A stretch of DNA of 11,269 nt. Origin: Anaerolineae bacterium. Its GTDB lineage: Bacteria; Chloroflexota; Anaerolineae; Anaerolineales; Villigracilaceae. Location of the stretch: contig JAFLCF010000128.1 of assembly GCA_017303735.1 (NCBI GenBank), positions 1 to 11,269 on the forward strand, written 5' to 3'. Each line of letters starts with the position of its first letter. Position 1 is the stretch's first letter. Positions 1-7,502 of this stretch are shown in pieces. The notes beneath the pieces are model-generated. The model was not told where the DNA came from. It saw only the letters and a list, made by a program, of their open reading frames with translations, and made no database searches. The position numbers and the translations under genes were made by a program.

Positions 1-1296
1 TTCGGTTCAAAGACTCAGGCACTCCAACAACGCGCCCAAAAGGTTGCGCCGTTGGGGGTGAATTCTAATTTTCGTTTTTGGGGAGAAGGCATTACTCCCT
101 ATGTTGAAAAAGCCAAGGGCGGCTATCTGTGGGATGTAGATGGGAAAAAATATATCGATTATCGCATGGCATTCGGCCCTATCATTTTAGGGCATGCCTA
201 TGATGAAGTAGATCAAAAAGTTATCGAAGAAATTCAAAAAGGCATTCTCTTCGCCATGACCGGCGAACTTGAAATTGCCGTGGTGGAGATGATCGTGGAG
301 ATGTCTCCTGCGATTGATATGGTGCGCCTTGCTTGTTCAGGCACCGAAGCGACCATGCATGCCATCCGTGTAGCGCGTGCCTACACCGGGCGTGATATCA
401 TCCTCAAATTCGAAGGCAATTATCACGGCTTCCACGATCACACTTTGTGGTCCACGTATGCGCCAGTTGAGGCGTATGGCAATCGTCGCAGTCCGATTCC
501 TGTGCCCGCATCCTCGGGCATTCCCAAGATGATGCGCGAGAATATCATCACTTTGCCCTTCAATGATTTTGAAGGCTTCGAGCGTGTGATGCGCTCGTAT
601 GGCGAGCAAATTGCGGCTGTCATTTCGGAGCCGTGTCAGGGCAATTGTGCGGCGATCAATCCGCAAGATGGATTCCTCGAGCTCATCCGCAAAAAGACCG
701 AAGAATACGGCTGTGTTTTTATTTTGGATGAAGTGAAGACGGGCTTTCGTATTGCCAATGGCGGGGCGCAGGAATACTACCGCCTCAAACCGGACCTCGT
801 GACGTATGCCAAAGCCCTGGGCAACGGCTACCCGATCGCTGCCTTTGGCGGCAAGCAAGAGATCATGTCCATTATTGGACATGGCGTAGCACAAGGTGGG
901 ACCTACACTAACAACAAGCCCGGCGTGGCTGGCGCATATGCCACTTTGAATTTGCTCAAAACCAAACCAATTCTCAAGACCATCGAAAAACGCGGACAGC
1001 GCCTGATGGATGGTTTGAAGGAAATCTTTGAAGAGAACGATATTCCCGCCGTGTTTACGGGGTACCCGGCAATGTTCTCCTTCTCGTTGAATACCGACTC
1101 GGTGACTTGTCAGCGTGACTGGCAGGAAAGCGACCGCGATCTGTATCTCAAGCTGACGGAAAAAGCCATCGAAAAAGGCGTGATGCCCGACCACGATGCG
1201 CGCGAGCCGTGGTTCTTATGTTATGAGCATTCTGATGCCGATATTGATGAGACATTGAATGTGTATGCAGAGATCGTGAAAGAAGTCAAAAATTAG
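1..1296 (+). CDS. Class III (PLP) aminotransferase, glutamate-1-semialdehyde aminomutase-like, 5'-truncated by window
   Basis: This is a PLP-dependent fold-type I enzyme of aminotransferase class III. The frame is open from base 1, and its first codons read SKTQALQQRAQKVAPLGVNSNFRFW, here split as SKTQALQQRAQ then KVAPLGVNSNFRFW. That is the usual N-terminal helix of GSAM-like enzymes, so the true start lies upstream and the TTG at 52 is not the start. Visible motifs are the cofactor-binding SGTEA (codons from about 337), the ring-stacking YHGFHDH, the pyridine-nitrogen Asp in FILDEVKTGF (Asp codon 727-729) and the Schiff-base Lys in TYAKALGNG (811-813). The visible 431 residues are close to full length for the family. 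The GGTYTNNKPGVAG segment differs from the GTLSGNP of true HemL, and no haem genes are near, so an amino-acid aminotransferase or aminomutase is more likely than haem synthesis. The substrate is unknown. The stop TAG overlaps the start of the heptamer repeat that follows. Confidence 0.88.
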   Translation, partial: FGSKTQALQQRAQKVAPLGVNSNFRFWGEGITPYVEKAKGGYLWDVDGKKYIDYRMAFGPIILGHAYDEVDQKVIEEIQKGILFAMTGELEIAVVEMIVEMSPAIDMVRLACSGTEATMHAIRVARAYTGRDIILKFEGNYHGFHDHTLWSTYAPVEAYGNRRSPIPVPASSGIPKMMRENIITLPFNDFEGFERVMRSYGEQIAAVISEPCQGNCAAINPQDGFLELIRKKTEEYGCVFILDEVKTGFRIANGGAQEYYRLKPDLVTYAKALGNGYPIAAFGGKQEIMSIIGHGVAQGGTYTNNKPGVAGAYATLNLLKTKPILKTIEKRGQRLMDGLKEIFEENDIPAVFTGYPAMFSFSLNTDSVTCQRDWQESDRDLYLKLTEKAIEKGVMPDHDAREPWFLCYEHSDADIDETLNVYAEIVKEVKN

Positions 1297-1347
1297 TCAA
1301 AGGTCAAAAGTCAAAGGTTTGTTGACTTTCGACCTTTGACTTTTGAC
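1296..1347. repeat. Heptamer-built inverted repeat (GTCAAAR / YTTTGAC) between two aminotransferase genes
   Basis: Three tandem heptamers, GTCAAAG, GTCAAAA and GTCAAAG, run from 1296 to 1316. Four heptamers ending in GAC (TGTTGAC, TTTCGAC, CTTTGAC, TTTTGAC) run from 1320 to 1347. The arms 1303-1318 and 1332-1347 are perfect 16-bp reverse complements around a 13-base loop, so the RNA can form a stable stem-loop. There is no U-tract after the stem. The right arm ends just before the ribosome binding site of the next gene (AGGAAA, 1351-1356, ahead of ATG 1359). It could be an intergenic repeat element, an mRNA-stability structure or a weak attenuator; which of these is inference. Confidence 0.8.
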
Positions 1348-1358
1348 ATGAGGAAACC

Positions 1359-2684
1359 ATGTCTAAACTATCCACTCAAGAAATTGTCGACCTCAGCAAG
1401 GAATACACCTTCTTCTCCTGGTCTGTGCAGGGACAAGCCAGCCCAATCCCGGTTGAAAAAGCCGAAGGGATTTATTTCTGGGATACCGACGGAAAACGCT
1501 ACATCGATTTTTCGTCCCAATTGATGAACACGAATATTGGTCATCAGCATCCCAAGGTGGTAAAAGCCATTCAAGATCAGGCGGCAAAACTTTGTTTTGT
1601 CCATCCCGGCAATACGACGGATGTCCGCGCGCAGTTGGGCAAGAAACTTGCAGAAGTGACCCCCGGCAATTTGAAGAAAACCTTCTTCTCCCTTGGTGGC
1701 GCGGAAGCGAATGAGAATGCCATCAAGATGGCACGTTTTTATACGGGGCGTCACAAGATTTTGGCACAATACCGTTCCTATCACGGCGCGACTCACGGCT
1801 CGATTGCCCTGACAGGTGATTATCGCCGCCTTGCTGTCGAACCGACCATGCCGGGTGGAGTGCATTTCATGAACCCGCATTGTTACCGCTGTCCGTTCGG
1901 GCAAAAGAAAGAATCCTGCAAGCGCGAGTGTATTTCGCATTTGGAAGAAGTTATTAAATATGAAGGTCCGGACAAGATCGCAGCGATCATCATGGAAGGG
2001 GTGGTTGGCTCGAATGGCATCATTGTCCCGCCAGATGATTACTGGCCCCGCGTCCGTGAGATCTGCGATAAGTACGGCATCTTGCTTATCTCCGATGAAG
2101 TCATGAGCGGATGGGGACGCACTGGTGAATGGTTCGCGGTGGATAATTGGAATGTTGTCCCCGATATGATCACCACTGCCAAAGGCATCACCAGCGGATA
2201 TGCTCCGCTTGGTGCGGTCATCGTCACGGACAAGATTGCCGAATTCTTCGAAGATAAATATCTCTATGCTGGTCTGACCTATAACGGTCATGCTTTGTCC
2301 TGCGCAGCAGCATTAGCGACCATCGAAGTGTACGACGAAGATAACCTGATGGAAAACGCCAAAAAGATGGGCAATTATCTCGGTGAATGCCTTGAAGACA
2401 TTAAAGCAAAACATCCCTCCGTGGGCGATGTGCGTTATATCGGTCTTTTCTCGACCATTGAGTTGGTTGCCAATCGTGACTCAAAAGAGATCATGGCTCC
2501 CTCTGTGATGGCAGAAGTAGGAAAGACTTTGCGTGCAAATGGACTGTTCACCTTCATCGTGGCGAACAACATGGGCAGCATGGTCTTTGTCGTGCCGCCG
2601 TTGTGCATCACCAAAGAGCAATTGGATGAAGGTCTTGCTATCGTAGAAAAAGCTCTAGAAGTTGCCGATAAGGCAGTCAAATAA
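1359..2684 (+). CDS. Class III aminotransferase, taurine/beta-alanine:pyruvate (omega-amino acid) type
   Basis: This 441-residue PLP enzyme is complete and has the usual length for class III omega-transaminases. The domain order is an N-terminal segment FFSWSVQGQASPIPVEKAEG (residues about 19-37), SLGGAEANE (111-119) for phosphate binding, SYHGATHGS (140-148), the Asp of LLISDEVMSGWGRTG (D246) and the Schiff-base Lys in TTAKGITSGYAPLGA (K275, codon 2181-2183). These features point to the taurine:pyruvate / beta-alanine:pyruvate / GABA group, which moves a terminal amine to pyruvate or 2-oxoglutarate and leaves a semialdehyde. Residues 175-191 hold a cysteine cluster, C-x2-C-x8-C-x3-C, seen in some members of this group. 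The ATG at 1359 is supported by AGGAAA six bases or so upstream. With the MmsA-like enzyme two genes on, beta-alanine or beta-aminoisobutyrate would be logical substrates, but the sequence alone does not settle this. Confidence 0.88.
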   Translation: MSKLSTQEIVDLSKEYTFFSWSVQGQASPIPVEKAEGIYFWDTDGKRYIDFSSQLMNTNIGHQHPKVVKAIQDQAAKLCFVHPGNTTDVRAQLGKKLAEVTPGNLKKTFFSLGGAEANENAIKMARFYTGRHKILAQYRSYHGATHGSIALTGDYRRLAVEPTMPGGVHFMNPHCYRCPFGQKKESCKRECISHLEEVIKYEGPDKIAAIIMEGVVGSNGIIVPPDDYWPRVREICDKYGILLISDEVMSGWGRTGEWFAVDNWNVVPDMITTAKGITSGYAPLGAVIVTDKIAEFFEDKYLYAGLTYNGHALSCAAALATIEVYDEDNLMENAKKMGNYLGECLEDIKAKHPSVGDVRYIGLFSTIELVANRDSKEIMAPSVMAEVGKTLRANGLFTFIVANNMGSMVFVVPPLCITKEQLDEGLAIVEKALEVADKAVK

Positions 2685-2704
2685 AGGCAAAGGGTAGAGC
2701 CATA

Positions 2705-3412
2705 ATGAATCTGATCATTACCGATGCAATATTCAACGACTTTCCTGATTTGGTCTTGGGCGTTGTTATTTTGCATGACATTGACAATGCAAAGGATCAT
2801 GCCGAGATCACTGCATTATTGCGTCAGGCTGAGGCGGAATTGCCAGCGAAGTTTGGCGGAACGCCGGTCATTGAACATCCTCATATTGCAACCTGGCGTG
2901 AAGCGTATCGAAAATTTGGCGCAAAGCCCAAAGATTATCCTTCCTCCGTTGAGAACCTGACAAGAAGGGTTTTGAATGGCGCGACTATTGGGCATATTAA
3001 TAACCTTGTGTCTTTGTACAACACGATCTCTATGAGGCACATTCTGCCTGTGGGCGGAGAAGATTTGGACAAAATTGTTGGCGATGTTCTATTGACCAAA
3101 GCTGGGAGCGATGAAAAGGCAATCTTTCTATTGGGTGAGAAGGAAGCGCGTGCTCCACATGCTGGGGAAGTTCTCTATAAAGATGAGAATGGTGCCATTT
3201 GCAGGCGTTGGAACTGGAAAGAAGCCGACAGAACGAAGTTGACACAAGAAACAAAAAACGCTTTTTTGGTCATCGAAATGTTGCCGCCCGTTTCTCGTGA
3301 AGTGCTTGAAACGGCAATTCATGAGTTTGCAGATTTGGTCAAGCAATATTGCGGTGGTACAGTGTCAACAGCATTTTTAGACAAAAACAATCAAGAAGTC
3401 AAACTCTTATAA
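2705..3412 (+). CDS. Free-standing B3/B4-domain protein (PheRS beta-subunit editing-domain homologue)
   Basis: This 235-residue soluble protein lacks a signal peptide or membrane segments. Its central part (residues about 63-145) has the B3/B4 pattern known from the beta chain of phenylalanyl-tRNA synthetase: WREAYRKFGAKPKDYPSSVENL, here given as WREAYRKFG and KPKDYPSSVENL, then RRVLNG, a NNLVSLYN helix and LPVGGEDLDKI. In PheRS this domain clears mischarged Tyr-tRNA(Phe). Stand-alone copies occur in many bacteria and archaea, mostly without a proven role. The gene starts 20 bases after the upstream aminotransferase stop and is followed 35 bases later by the dehydrogenase, so it is probably co-transcribed. 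Its ribosome binding site is weak (AAAGGG-like, 2690-2695). A trans-editing or amino-acid-binding role is possible but is inference only. Confidence 0.8.
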   Translation: MNLIITDAIFNDFPDLVLGVVILHDIDNAKDHAEITALLRQAEAELPAKFGGTPVIEHPHIATWREAYRKFGAKPKDYPSSVENLTRRVLNGATIGHINNLVSLYNTISMRHILPVGGEDLDKIVGDVLLTKAGSDEKAIFLLGEKEARAPHAGEVLYKDENGAICRRWNWKEADRTKLTQETKNAFLVIEMLPPVSREVLETAIHEFADLVKQYCGGTVSTAFLDKNNQEVKLL

Positions 3413-3447
3413 GGCGCGAATGCGCTTGATATGAACACGGAGAACTT

Positions 3448-4914
3448 ATGGAAATCTTGAACTACATCAATGGTGAATGGGTAAAACCCGCTGTAAAAGA
3501 ATATTTCGATGTCATCAACCCGGCTACCGGATTGGTGATCGCAAAGACTCCGCTTGGCACGAAGGCAGATGTGGATGCCGCTGCGAAAGCCGCACGCGAA
3601 GCTTTTGATGGCTGGCGCAGAACACCAGTCAATGACCGGGTGCAGTACCTGTTCAAACTTCGCAATCTAATGCGCGAGAACGGCGACGAGATCGCGAAGC
3701 TTATCACCAACGAATGCGGCAAGACCTTTGAAGAAGCCAAAGCCGAAATGGTGCGCGCCTACGAAAATGTGGAAGTTGCTTGCGGGATGCCGCACATGAG
3801 CAAAGGCGAGTTTGTGGAAGACATCGCCCCCGGCATAGACGAGATCATGATCCGTCAGCCTGTGGGGGTGTGCGCCACCATCGCGCCGTTTAACTTCCCC
3901 GGCATGATTCCGTTTTGGTATCTGCCGTATGCGCTGGCGGCGGGCAACACCTACATTGTCAAGCCTTCTGAAAAAGTGCCGATGACGATGCAGTTCATCT
4001 TCAAACTCATTGAGCAGGTTGGCTTCCCAAAGGGTGTGGTCAACATGGTCAACGGCGCAAAGGATACTGTGGATGCCATTCTTGAGCATCCGACCATTCG
4101 CGCCATCACCTTCGTCGGCTCGACCAACGTGGCGAAATATATTTATGCAACCGCCGCCGCACATGGCAAACGCGTACAAGCGCAAGGCGGAGCGAAGAAT
4201 CCCGTCATCATTTTGCCTGATGCTGATATGGAAATGGCGACGAAGATCGTCGCCGACTCAGCCTTCGGGTGTGCGGGTCAGCGCTGCTTGGCGGTGTCTC
4301 TCGCTGTGACCGTGGGCGAATCAAAGAACGAATTCACCGAGTTGATCTGCGATGCCGCAGCGTCTCGCACCGTCGGCTATGGCATGGACTCTGGTGTGCA
4401 GATGGGTCCCGTCATCAACACCGCTTCGATGCAGCGTGTGGAGCAGTTAATCGCACTTGGCGCCAAAGAAGGCGCGGGCGTGCCTGTGGATGGACGCGGG
4501 ACGAAGGTGAAAGGCTACGAGGGCGGAGCCTTCGTCAGACCGACGATTCTGTCCGAGGTCCAGCAGGGAAGCGAAATTGCCCGCACCGAAATTTTCGGTC
4601 CGGTGCTCGGTCTCATGCACGTTAATACTATCGATGACGCCATCAAGTTGGTCAACAGCGGACAGTATGGCAATCAAGCCAGTTTGTTCACTACAAGCGG
4701 CAATGCGGCGCGACGTTTCCGTTATGAAGCGGAAGCTGGAAACATTGGAATCAACATTGGGGTGGCGGCGCCGATGGCGTTCTTCCCCTTCAGTGGTTGG
4801 AAAGATTCATTCTTTGGTGACATGCACGGACAAAGCACCGATGCGGTCGAGTTCTTCACGCAGAAAAAAGTTGTAGTGGAACGCTGGCCCAAGGAATGGT
4901 CACGCAAGTTCTAA
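3448..4914 (+). CDS. mmsA: CoA-acylating (methyl)malonate-semialdehyde dehydrogenase
   Basis: This 488-residue enzyme of the aldehyde dehydrogenase superfamily converts malonate semialdehyde to acetyl-CoA, or methylmalonate semialdehyde to propionyl-CoA, with NAD+ and release of CO2. Seen in the sequence are the oxyanion Asn in [10 protein letters not shown] (N149), the cofactor stretch YIVKPSEK (169-176), [11 protein letters not shown] (222-232) and the catalytic Cys in CAGQRCLA (C280). Two arginines typical of this subfamily are present, R103 and R279, the latter next to the catalytic Cys. The region that carries the general-base Glu in hydrolytic aldehyde dehydrogenases reads AQGGAKNP here, with no Glu, as in CoA-dependent members. 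The C-terminal block [17 protein letters not shown] is also characteristic. The start has CGGAGA (3438-3443) a few bases upstream. The enzyme probably receives the semialdehyde made by a neighbouring aminotransferase. An IolA role in inositol breakdown is less likely, as no other iol genes are visible. Confidence 0.93.
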   Translation: MEILNYINGEWVKPAVKEYFDVINPATGLVIAKTPLGTKADVDAAAKAAREAFDGWRRTPVNDRVQYLFKLRNLMRENGDEIAKLITNECGKTFEEAKAEMVRAYENVEVACGMPHMSKGEFVEDIAPGIDEIMIRQPVGVCATIAPFNFPGMIPFWYLPYALAAGNTYIVKPSEKVPMTMQFIFKLIEQVGFPKGVVNMVNGAKDTVDAILEHPTIRAITFVGSTNVAKYIYATAAAHGKRVQAQGGAKNPVIILPDADMEMATKIVADSAFGCAGQRCLAVSLAVTVGESKNEFTELICDAAASRTVGYGMDSGVQMGPVINTASMQRVEQLIALGAKEGAGVPVDGRGTKVKGYEGGAFVRPTILSEVQQGSEIARTEIFGPVLGLMHVNTIDDAIKLVNSGQYGNQASLFTTSGNAARRFRYEAEAGNIGINIGVAAPMAFFPFSGWKDSFFGDMHGQSTDAVEFFTQKKVVVERWPKEWSRKF

Positions 4915-4947
4915 ATTTCTACATCAAGGATACGGTAAAAAACAATC

Positions 4948-6309
4948 ATGGCATACGATTACGAAGACGCTTTGGATTATTCATCTCACTGGATGGAGTG
5001 GATTCAGAAAAATGAATTTCCAACCCCAGACCAGGCTCACAAGATCATTGAAGAGTCGACGACCAATTTTGCCGAGTATTACAACCGCAACTGGCTTGAG
5101 TACCGTAAATCTGTGACGGAGTCGGGCGATTGGGCAGCGGTGGAGTGGGGCGGTTCTGGTGCGGTGTTCAAAGATGTGCTCGGACGCGAGTATCTTGATT
5201 TTCTTGGCGGCTATGGCATGATGGATCTGGGCTGGAGTCATCCTGAAGTGGTGAATACGGTCAAGGCGCAGTTAGATCGCTCGCCCATGCCTTCGCAGGA
5301 ATTACTTGACCCGTTGCGTGGTGTGTTGGGCAGGTTGTTAGCGTCCATCACGCCGGGTGATTTGAAATATAGTTGGTTCGGCGCGAGTGGCACCGAAGCC
5401 AATGAAGCCGCGATGAAGATCGCCAAGCTGTACACGGGCAAATCTGCGTTTATCGTGGGTGTGAAAGCGTTCCATGGCAAGACAATGGGTTCGCTCTCGT
5501 TGATGGGTAAGTCTGATTATCGCATGCCGATGGGTGCGATGTACGGCGGACAGGTTTACCACGTTCCGTTTGGCGATGCCGATGCCGTTGAAAAACAATT
5601 GGAAATTTGTGAGAAAGTTGGTATTGGCGTTGCTGCTGTGATGTTCGAACCGATCCAAGGTGAGTCGGGTGCTATTGTTCCGCCAGATGATTTCTGGCCC
5701 CGTGTCCGTGCGGCGACGAAGAAATATGGCGTGCTGTTGATCGCGGATGAAGTACAAACGGGTCTGGGTCGGACCGGGAAACTGTGGGGCGTTGAGCATT
5801 GGAATGTCGTCCCTGATATTTTGACCGTGGCAAAGTCTTTGGGCGGCGGTGTGATGCCGATCAGTGCCGTGACCACCACCGAAGAAATTTTCCAGCCGAT
5901 GATGTATCCGAATCCGTTCATGCATACGACGACAACAGGCGGCGGCGCCTTGGCTTGTTCGGCTGCGATCTCAGCTATTCATGTGACCCTGCGTGAAAAG
6001 CTGTGGGAGCAGGCGGCTGAAAAAGGCGACTATCTCATGCCGAAATTGGAAAATTTTGTTGTACAATACCCGGACATTTTTGAAAAAGTGACAGGTAAAG
6101 GTTTGTTGATCGGTATGCACTTCAAAACCCCTGAAACTGGCTATAAAGTGGCTTCTGGACTTTTCAAGCGTGGCGTTTTGGTAGCTGGCACATTGACCAG
6201 TGCCCAGACCATCCGCATTGAACCGCCATTGGTTGTGACGTATCCGCAAATGGATGCTCTGCTGGATCGCTTAGGCGATGTATTGAAAGAAATCAATAAA
6301 TCTATGTAA
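4948..6309 (+). CDS. patA: Putrescine aminotransferase-like class III aminotransferase (YgjG/PatA type)
   Basis: This 453-residue PLP enzyme is probably cytoplasmic. It resembles E. coli putrescine:2-oxoglutarate aminotransferase (about 459 residues) over its whole length. Shared blocks include LEYRKSVTESGD (50-61), SQELLDPLRG (116-125), the SGTEANEAAMK phosphate site, AFHGKTMGSLS (174-184), MFEPIQGESG, IADEVQTGLGRTGK (265-278, with the pyridine Asp D267), AKSLGGGVMPI (K296 is the Schiff-base Lys, codon 5833-5835), PNPFMHTTT, and near the C-terminus VLVAGTL and TIRIEPPL. The known reaction yields 4-aminobutanal, which cyclises to 1-pyrroline. Cadaverine and other diamines are also accepted by the E. 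coli enzyme. The pot transporter directly downstream supports a polyamine substrate. The only visible ribosome site is AAGGA (4926-4930), rather far (17 bases) from the ATG. The full-length match argues for this start all the same. Confidence 0.87.
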   Translation: MAYDYEDALDYSSHWMEWIQKNEFPTPDQAHKIIEESTTNFAEYYNRNWLEYRKSVTESGDWAAVEWGGSGAVFKDVLGREYLDFLGGYGMMDLGWSHPEVVNTVKAQLDRSPMPSQELLDPLRGVLGRLLASITPGDLKYSWFGASGTEANEAAMKIAKLYTGKSAFIVGVKAFHGKTMGSLSLMGKSDYRMPMGAMYGGQVYHVPFGDADAVEKQLEICEKVGIGVAAVMFEPIQGESGAIVPPDDFWPRVRAATKKYGVLLIADEVQTGLGRTGKLWGVEHWNVVPDILTVAKSLGGGVMPISAVTTTEEIFQPMMYPNPFMHTTTTGGGALACSAAISAIHVTLREKLWEQAAEKGDYLMPKLENFVVQYPDIFEKVTGKGLLIGMHFKTPETGYKVASGLFKRGVLVAGTLTSAQTIRIEPPLVVTYPQMDALLDRLGDVLKEINKSM

Positions 6310-6314
6310 TTCAT

Positions 6315-6356
6315 ACTTCCGAAAGGGCGGGTTCTTTGAACCGACATTTCGGAAGT
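6315..6356 (+). other. Two-tier RNA hairpin between the patA-like gene and potA
   Basis: The outer arms ACTTCCGAAA (6315-6324) and TTTCGGAAGT (6347-6356) are perfect complements. Inside them GGTTC (6330-6334) and GAACC (6338-6342) form a second stem with a TTT loop. No run of T follows the outer stem (the next bases are CTATTATTTC), so it is a poor intrinsic terminator. It may act as an attenuator or as a 3' stabiliser of the enzyme mRNA, and could set the ratio of enzyme to transporter expression. It lies 5 bases after the patA-like stop codon. Confidence 0.65.
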
Positions 6357-6363
6357 CTATTAT
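6336..6363 (+). promoter_or_regulatory. Possible internal sigma-70-type promoter for potABCD
   Basis: TTGAAC (6336-6341) and TATTAT (6358-6363) are separated by 16 bases and match the -35 and -10 consensus at 4 and 5 of 6 positions. Transcription would start near 6370, leaving a short leader with the potA ribosome site CGGAGAA (6371-6377). The -35 falls within the hairpin. The AT content here is not high enough to make such a match rare, so it remains a candidate only. Confidence 0.3.
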
Positions 6364-6382
6364 TTCATGACGGAGAAGATAG

Positions 6383-7498
6383 ATGACCAGTGAATTTGCT
6401 GTCGAAATGCGTGATGTTGTAAAGAAGTTCATAACGCCGGAAGGGAACGAACTAAACGCCGTCGATCATGTAACCATGCAGATCAAGAATGGTGAATTCT
6501 TCTCCATGCTTGGGTCTTCGGGCTGCGGCAAGACCACCTCCCTGCGTATGATCGCGGGCTTTGAATGGCCCACCGAGGGCGAGGTATTCATTGAAGGTAA
6601 GCCTATGGGACACACCCCGCCGTATCAACGCAAGGTGAATACGGTTTTTCAAAGCTACGCCCTTTTTCAACATCTGACGGTCTTTCAAAACATTGCCTTC
6701 GGTCTTGAAATGGAAGGCGCAAAAGAGGATGAGATCAAGAAACGCGTCGGACGCGCCCTTGAAATGGTCCAGCTCACCGGCATGGAACGCCGCCGACCCA
6801 AACAGCTCTCGGGTGGTCAACAACAACGTGTGGCAGTGGCACGTGCCCTCGTCAAAACTCCCGATGTTCTTTTGCTGGATGAACCCCTTGGCGCATTAGA
6901 CTTGAAACTTCGCAAGGAAATGCAACTTGAATTGAAAGCCCTTCAGCAGCAGCTTGGCATTACTTTCATTTATGTGACACACGATCAGGAAGAAGCTCTA
7001 ACCATGTCTGATCGTATTGCGGTTATGAGCAAAGGCAGGGTTCAGCAGCTCGCAACACCTGTTGAAATTTACGAACGCCCGGTCAACAAGTTCGTGGCAG
7101 ACTTCATCGGCGAGTCAAACTTTATGGAGGGCAAGATCAAATCCATCTCAAAGGATGAGGCGGTGGTCTTCATCCCTGCATTACAGGCTGAGATAAAGGG
7201 CATGCCCATGTCTCGTGATTTTGTGAACGGCGAGGAAGTGGTGGTCTCAGTCCGCCCGGAGAAGATCCGTATTGTAGAGCATGGATCGAAGGGTGATGGG
7301 ATGTTCAAAGCGAAGGTGTTGAACTCTGTGTATATCGGTTCTGATACCCACGTGTATGTGGATATGGAAGGCATCCGCTTGAAGGTGATGGAACAGAACC
7401 GCATCTCGCGGCTTGATCCTTCTTCGTTCTATACAAAAGATCAGGTGATCACCTTGTTGTTCATCCCTGAAAACACGCTTGTCTTGAAAAAGGACTGA
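6383..7498 (+). CDS. potA: Spermidine/putrescine ABC transporter ATP-binding protein PotA
   Basis: This 371-residue ATPase powers polyamine import from the cytoplasmic face of the PotB/PotC channel. All nucleotide-binding motifs are intact: Walker A GSSGCGKT (44-51), Q-loop Gln in TVFQSYALF (Q90), signature LSGGQQQR (142-149), Walker B VLLLDE (162-167) with catalytic E167, D-loop GALD and switch His in YVTHD (H200). MSDRIAVM and the FIGESNF segment lead into a C-terminal TOBE-type regulatory domain (about 286-370) with SVRPEKIRI. This layout is that of the CUT1/MOI subfamily and of PotA, which is about 378 residues in E. coli. CGGAGAA (6371-6377) is a good ribosome site. The stop is four bases from the next start, so translation of potA and potB is probably coupled. 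Closely related ATPases serve iron or sulfate, but the neighbours favour polyamines. Confidence 0.95.
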   Translation: MTSEFAVEMRDVVKKFITPEGNELNAVDHVTMQIKNGEFFSMLGSSGCGKTTSLRMIAGFEWPTEGEVFIEGKPMGHTPPYQRKVNTVFQSYALFQHLTVFQNIAFGLEMEGAKEDEIKKRVGRALEMVQLTGMERRRPKQLSGGQQQRVAVARALVKTPDVLLLDEPLGALDLKLRKEMQLELKALQQQLGITFIYVTHDQEEALTMSDRIAVMSKGRVQQLATPVEIYERPVNKFVADFIGESNFMEGKIKSISKDEAVVFIPALQAEIKGMPMSRDFVNGEEVVVSVRPEKIRIVEHGSKGDGMFKAKVLNSVYIGSDTHVYVDMEGIRLKVMEQNRISRLDPSSFYTKDQVITLLFIPENTLVLKKD

Positions 7499-7502
7499 TA
7501 CC

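Noticed and set aside
337..1194. Long antisense open frame (285 codons) opposite the first aminotransferase
   Set aside because: It is the mirror of a real gene with strong codon bias, has a His/Arg-rich composition with no recognisable domain, and has no ribosome site.
1..1296. Calling the first gene hemL (haem biosynthesis)
   Set aside because: The HemL loop motif is missing, no other haem genes are near, and the context is catabolic.
1336..1524. Forward open frame and ATG at 1348 just before the second aminotransferase
   Set aside because: It is out of frame with the clear PLP enzyme. The ATG at 1359 has a better-spaced AGGAAA site and starts the conserved protein.
1368..2291. Long antisense open frame (307 codons) opposite the second aminotransferase
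   Set aside because: The sense strand carries all PLP catalytic motifs; the antisense translation has no family resemblance and no translation signals.
3448..4914. Reading the dehydrogenase as an aminobutyraldehyde dehydrogenase completing the putrescine route
   Set aside because: It lacks the general-base Glu of hydrolytic aldehyde dehydrogenases and has the arginine pair and C-terminal block of CoA-acylating MmsA/IolA enzymes.
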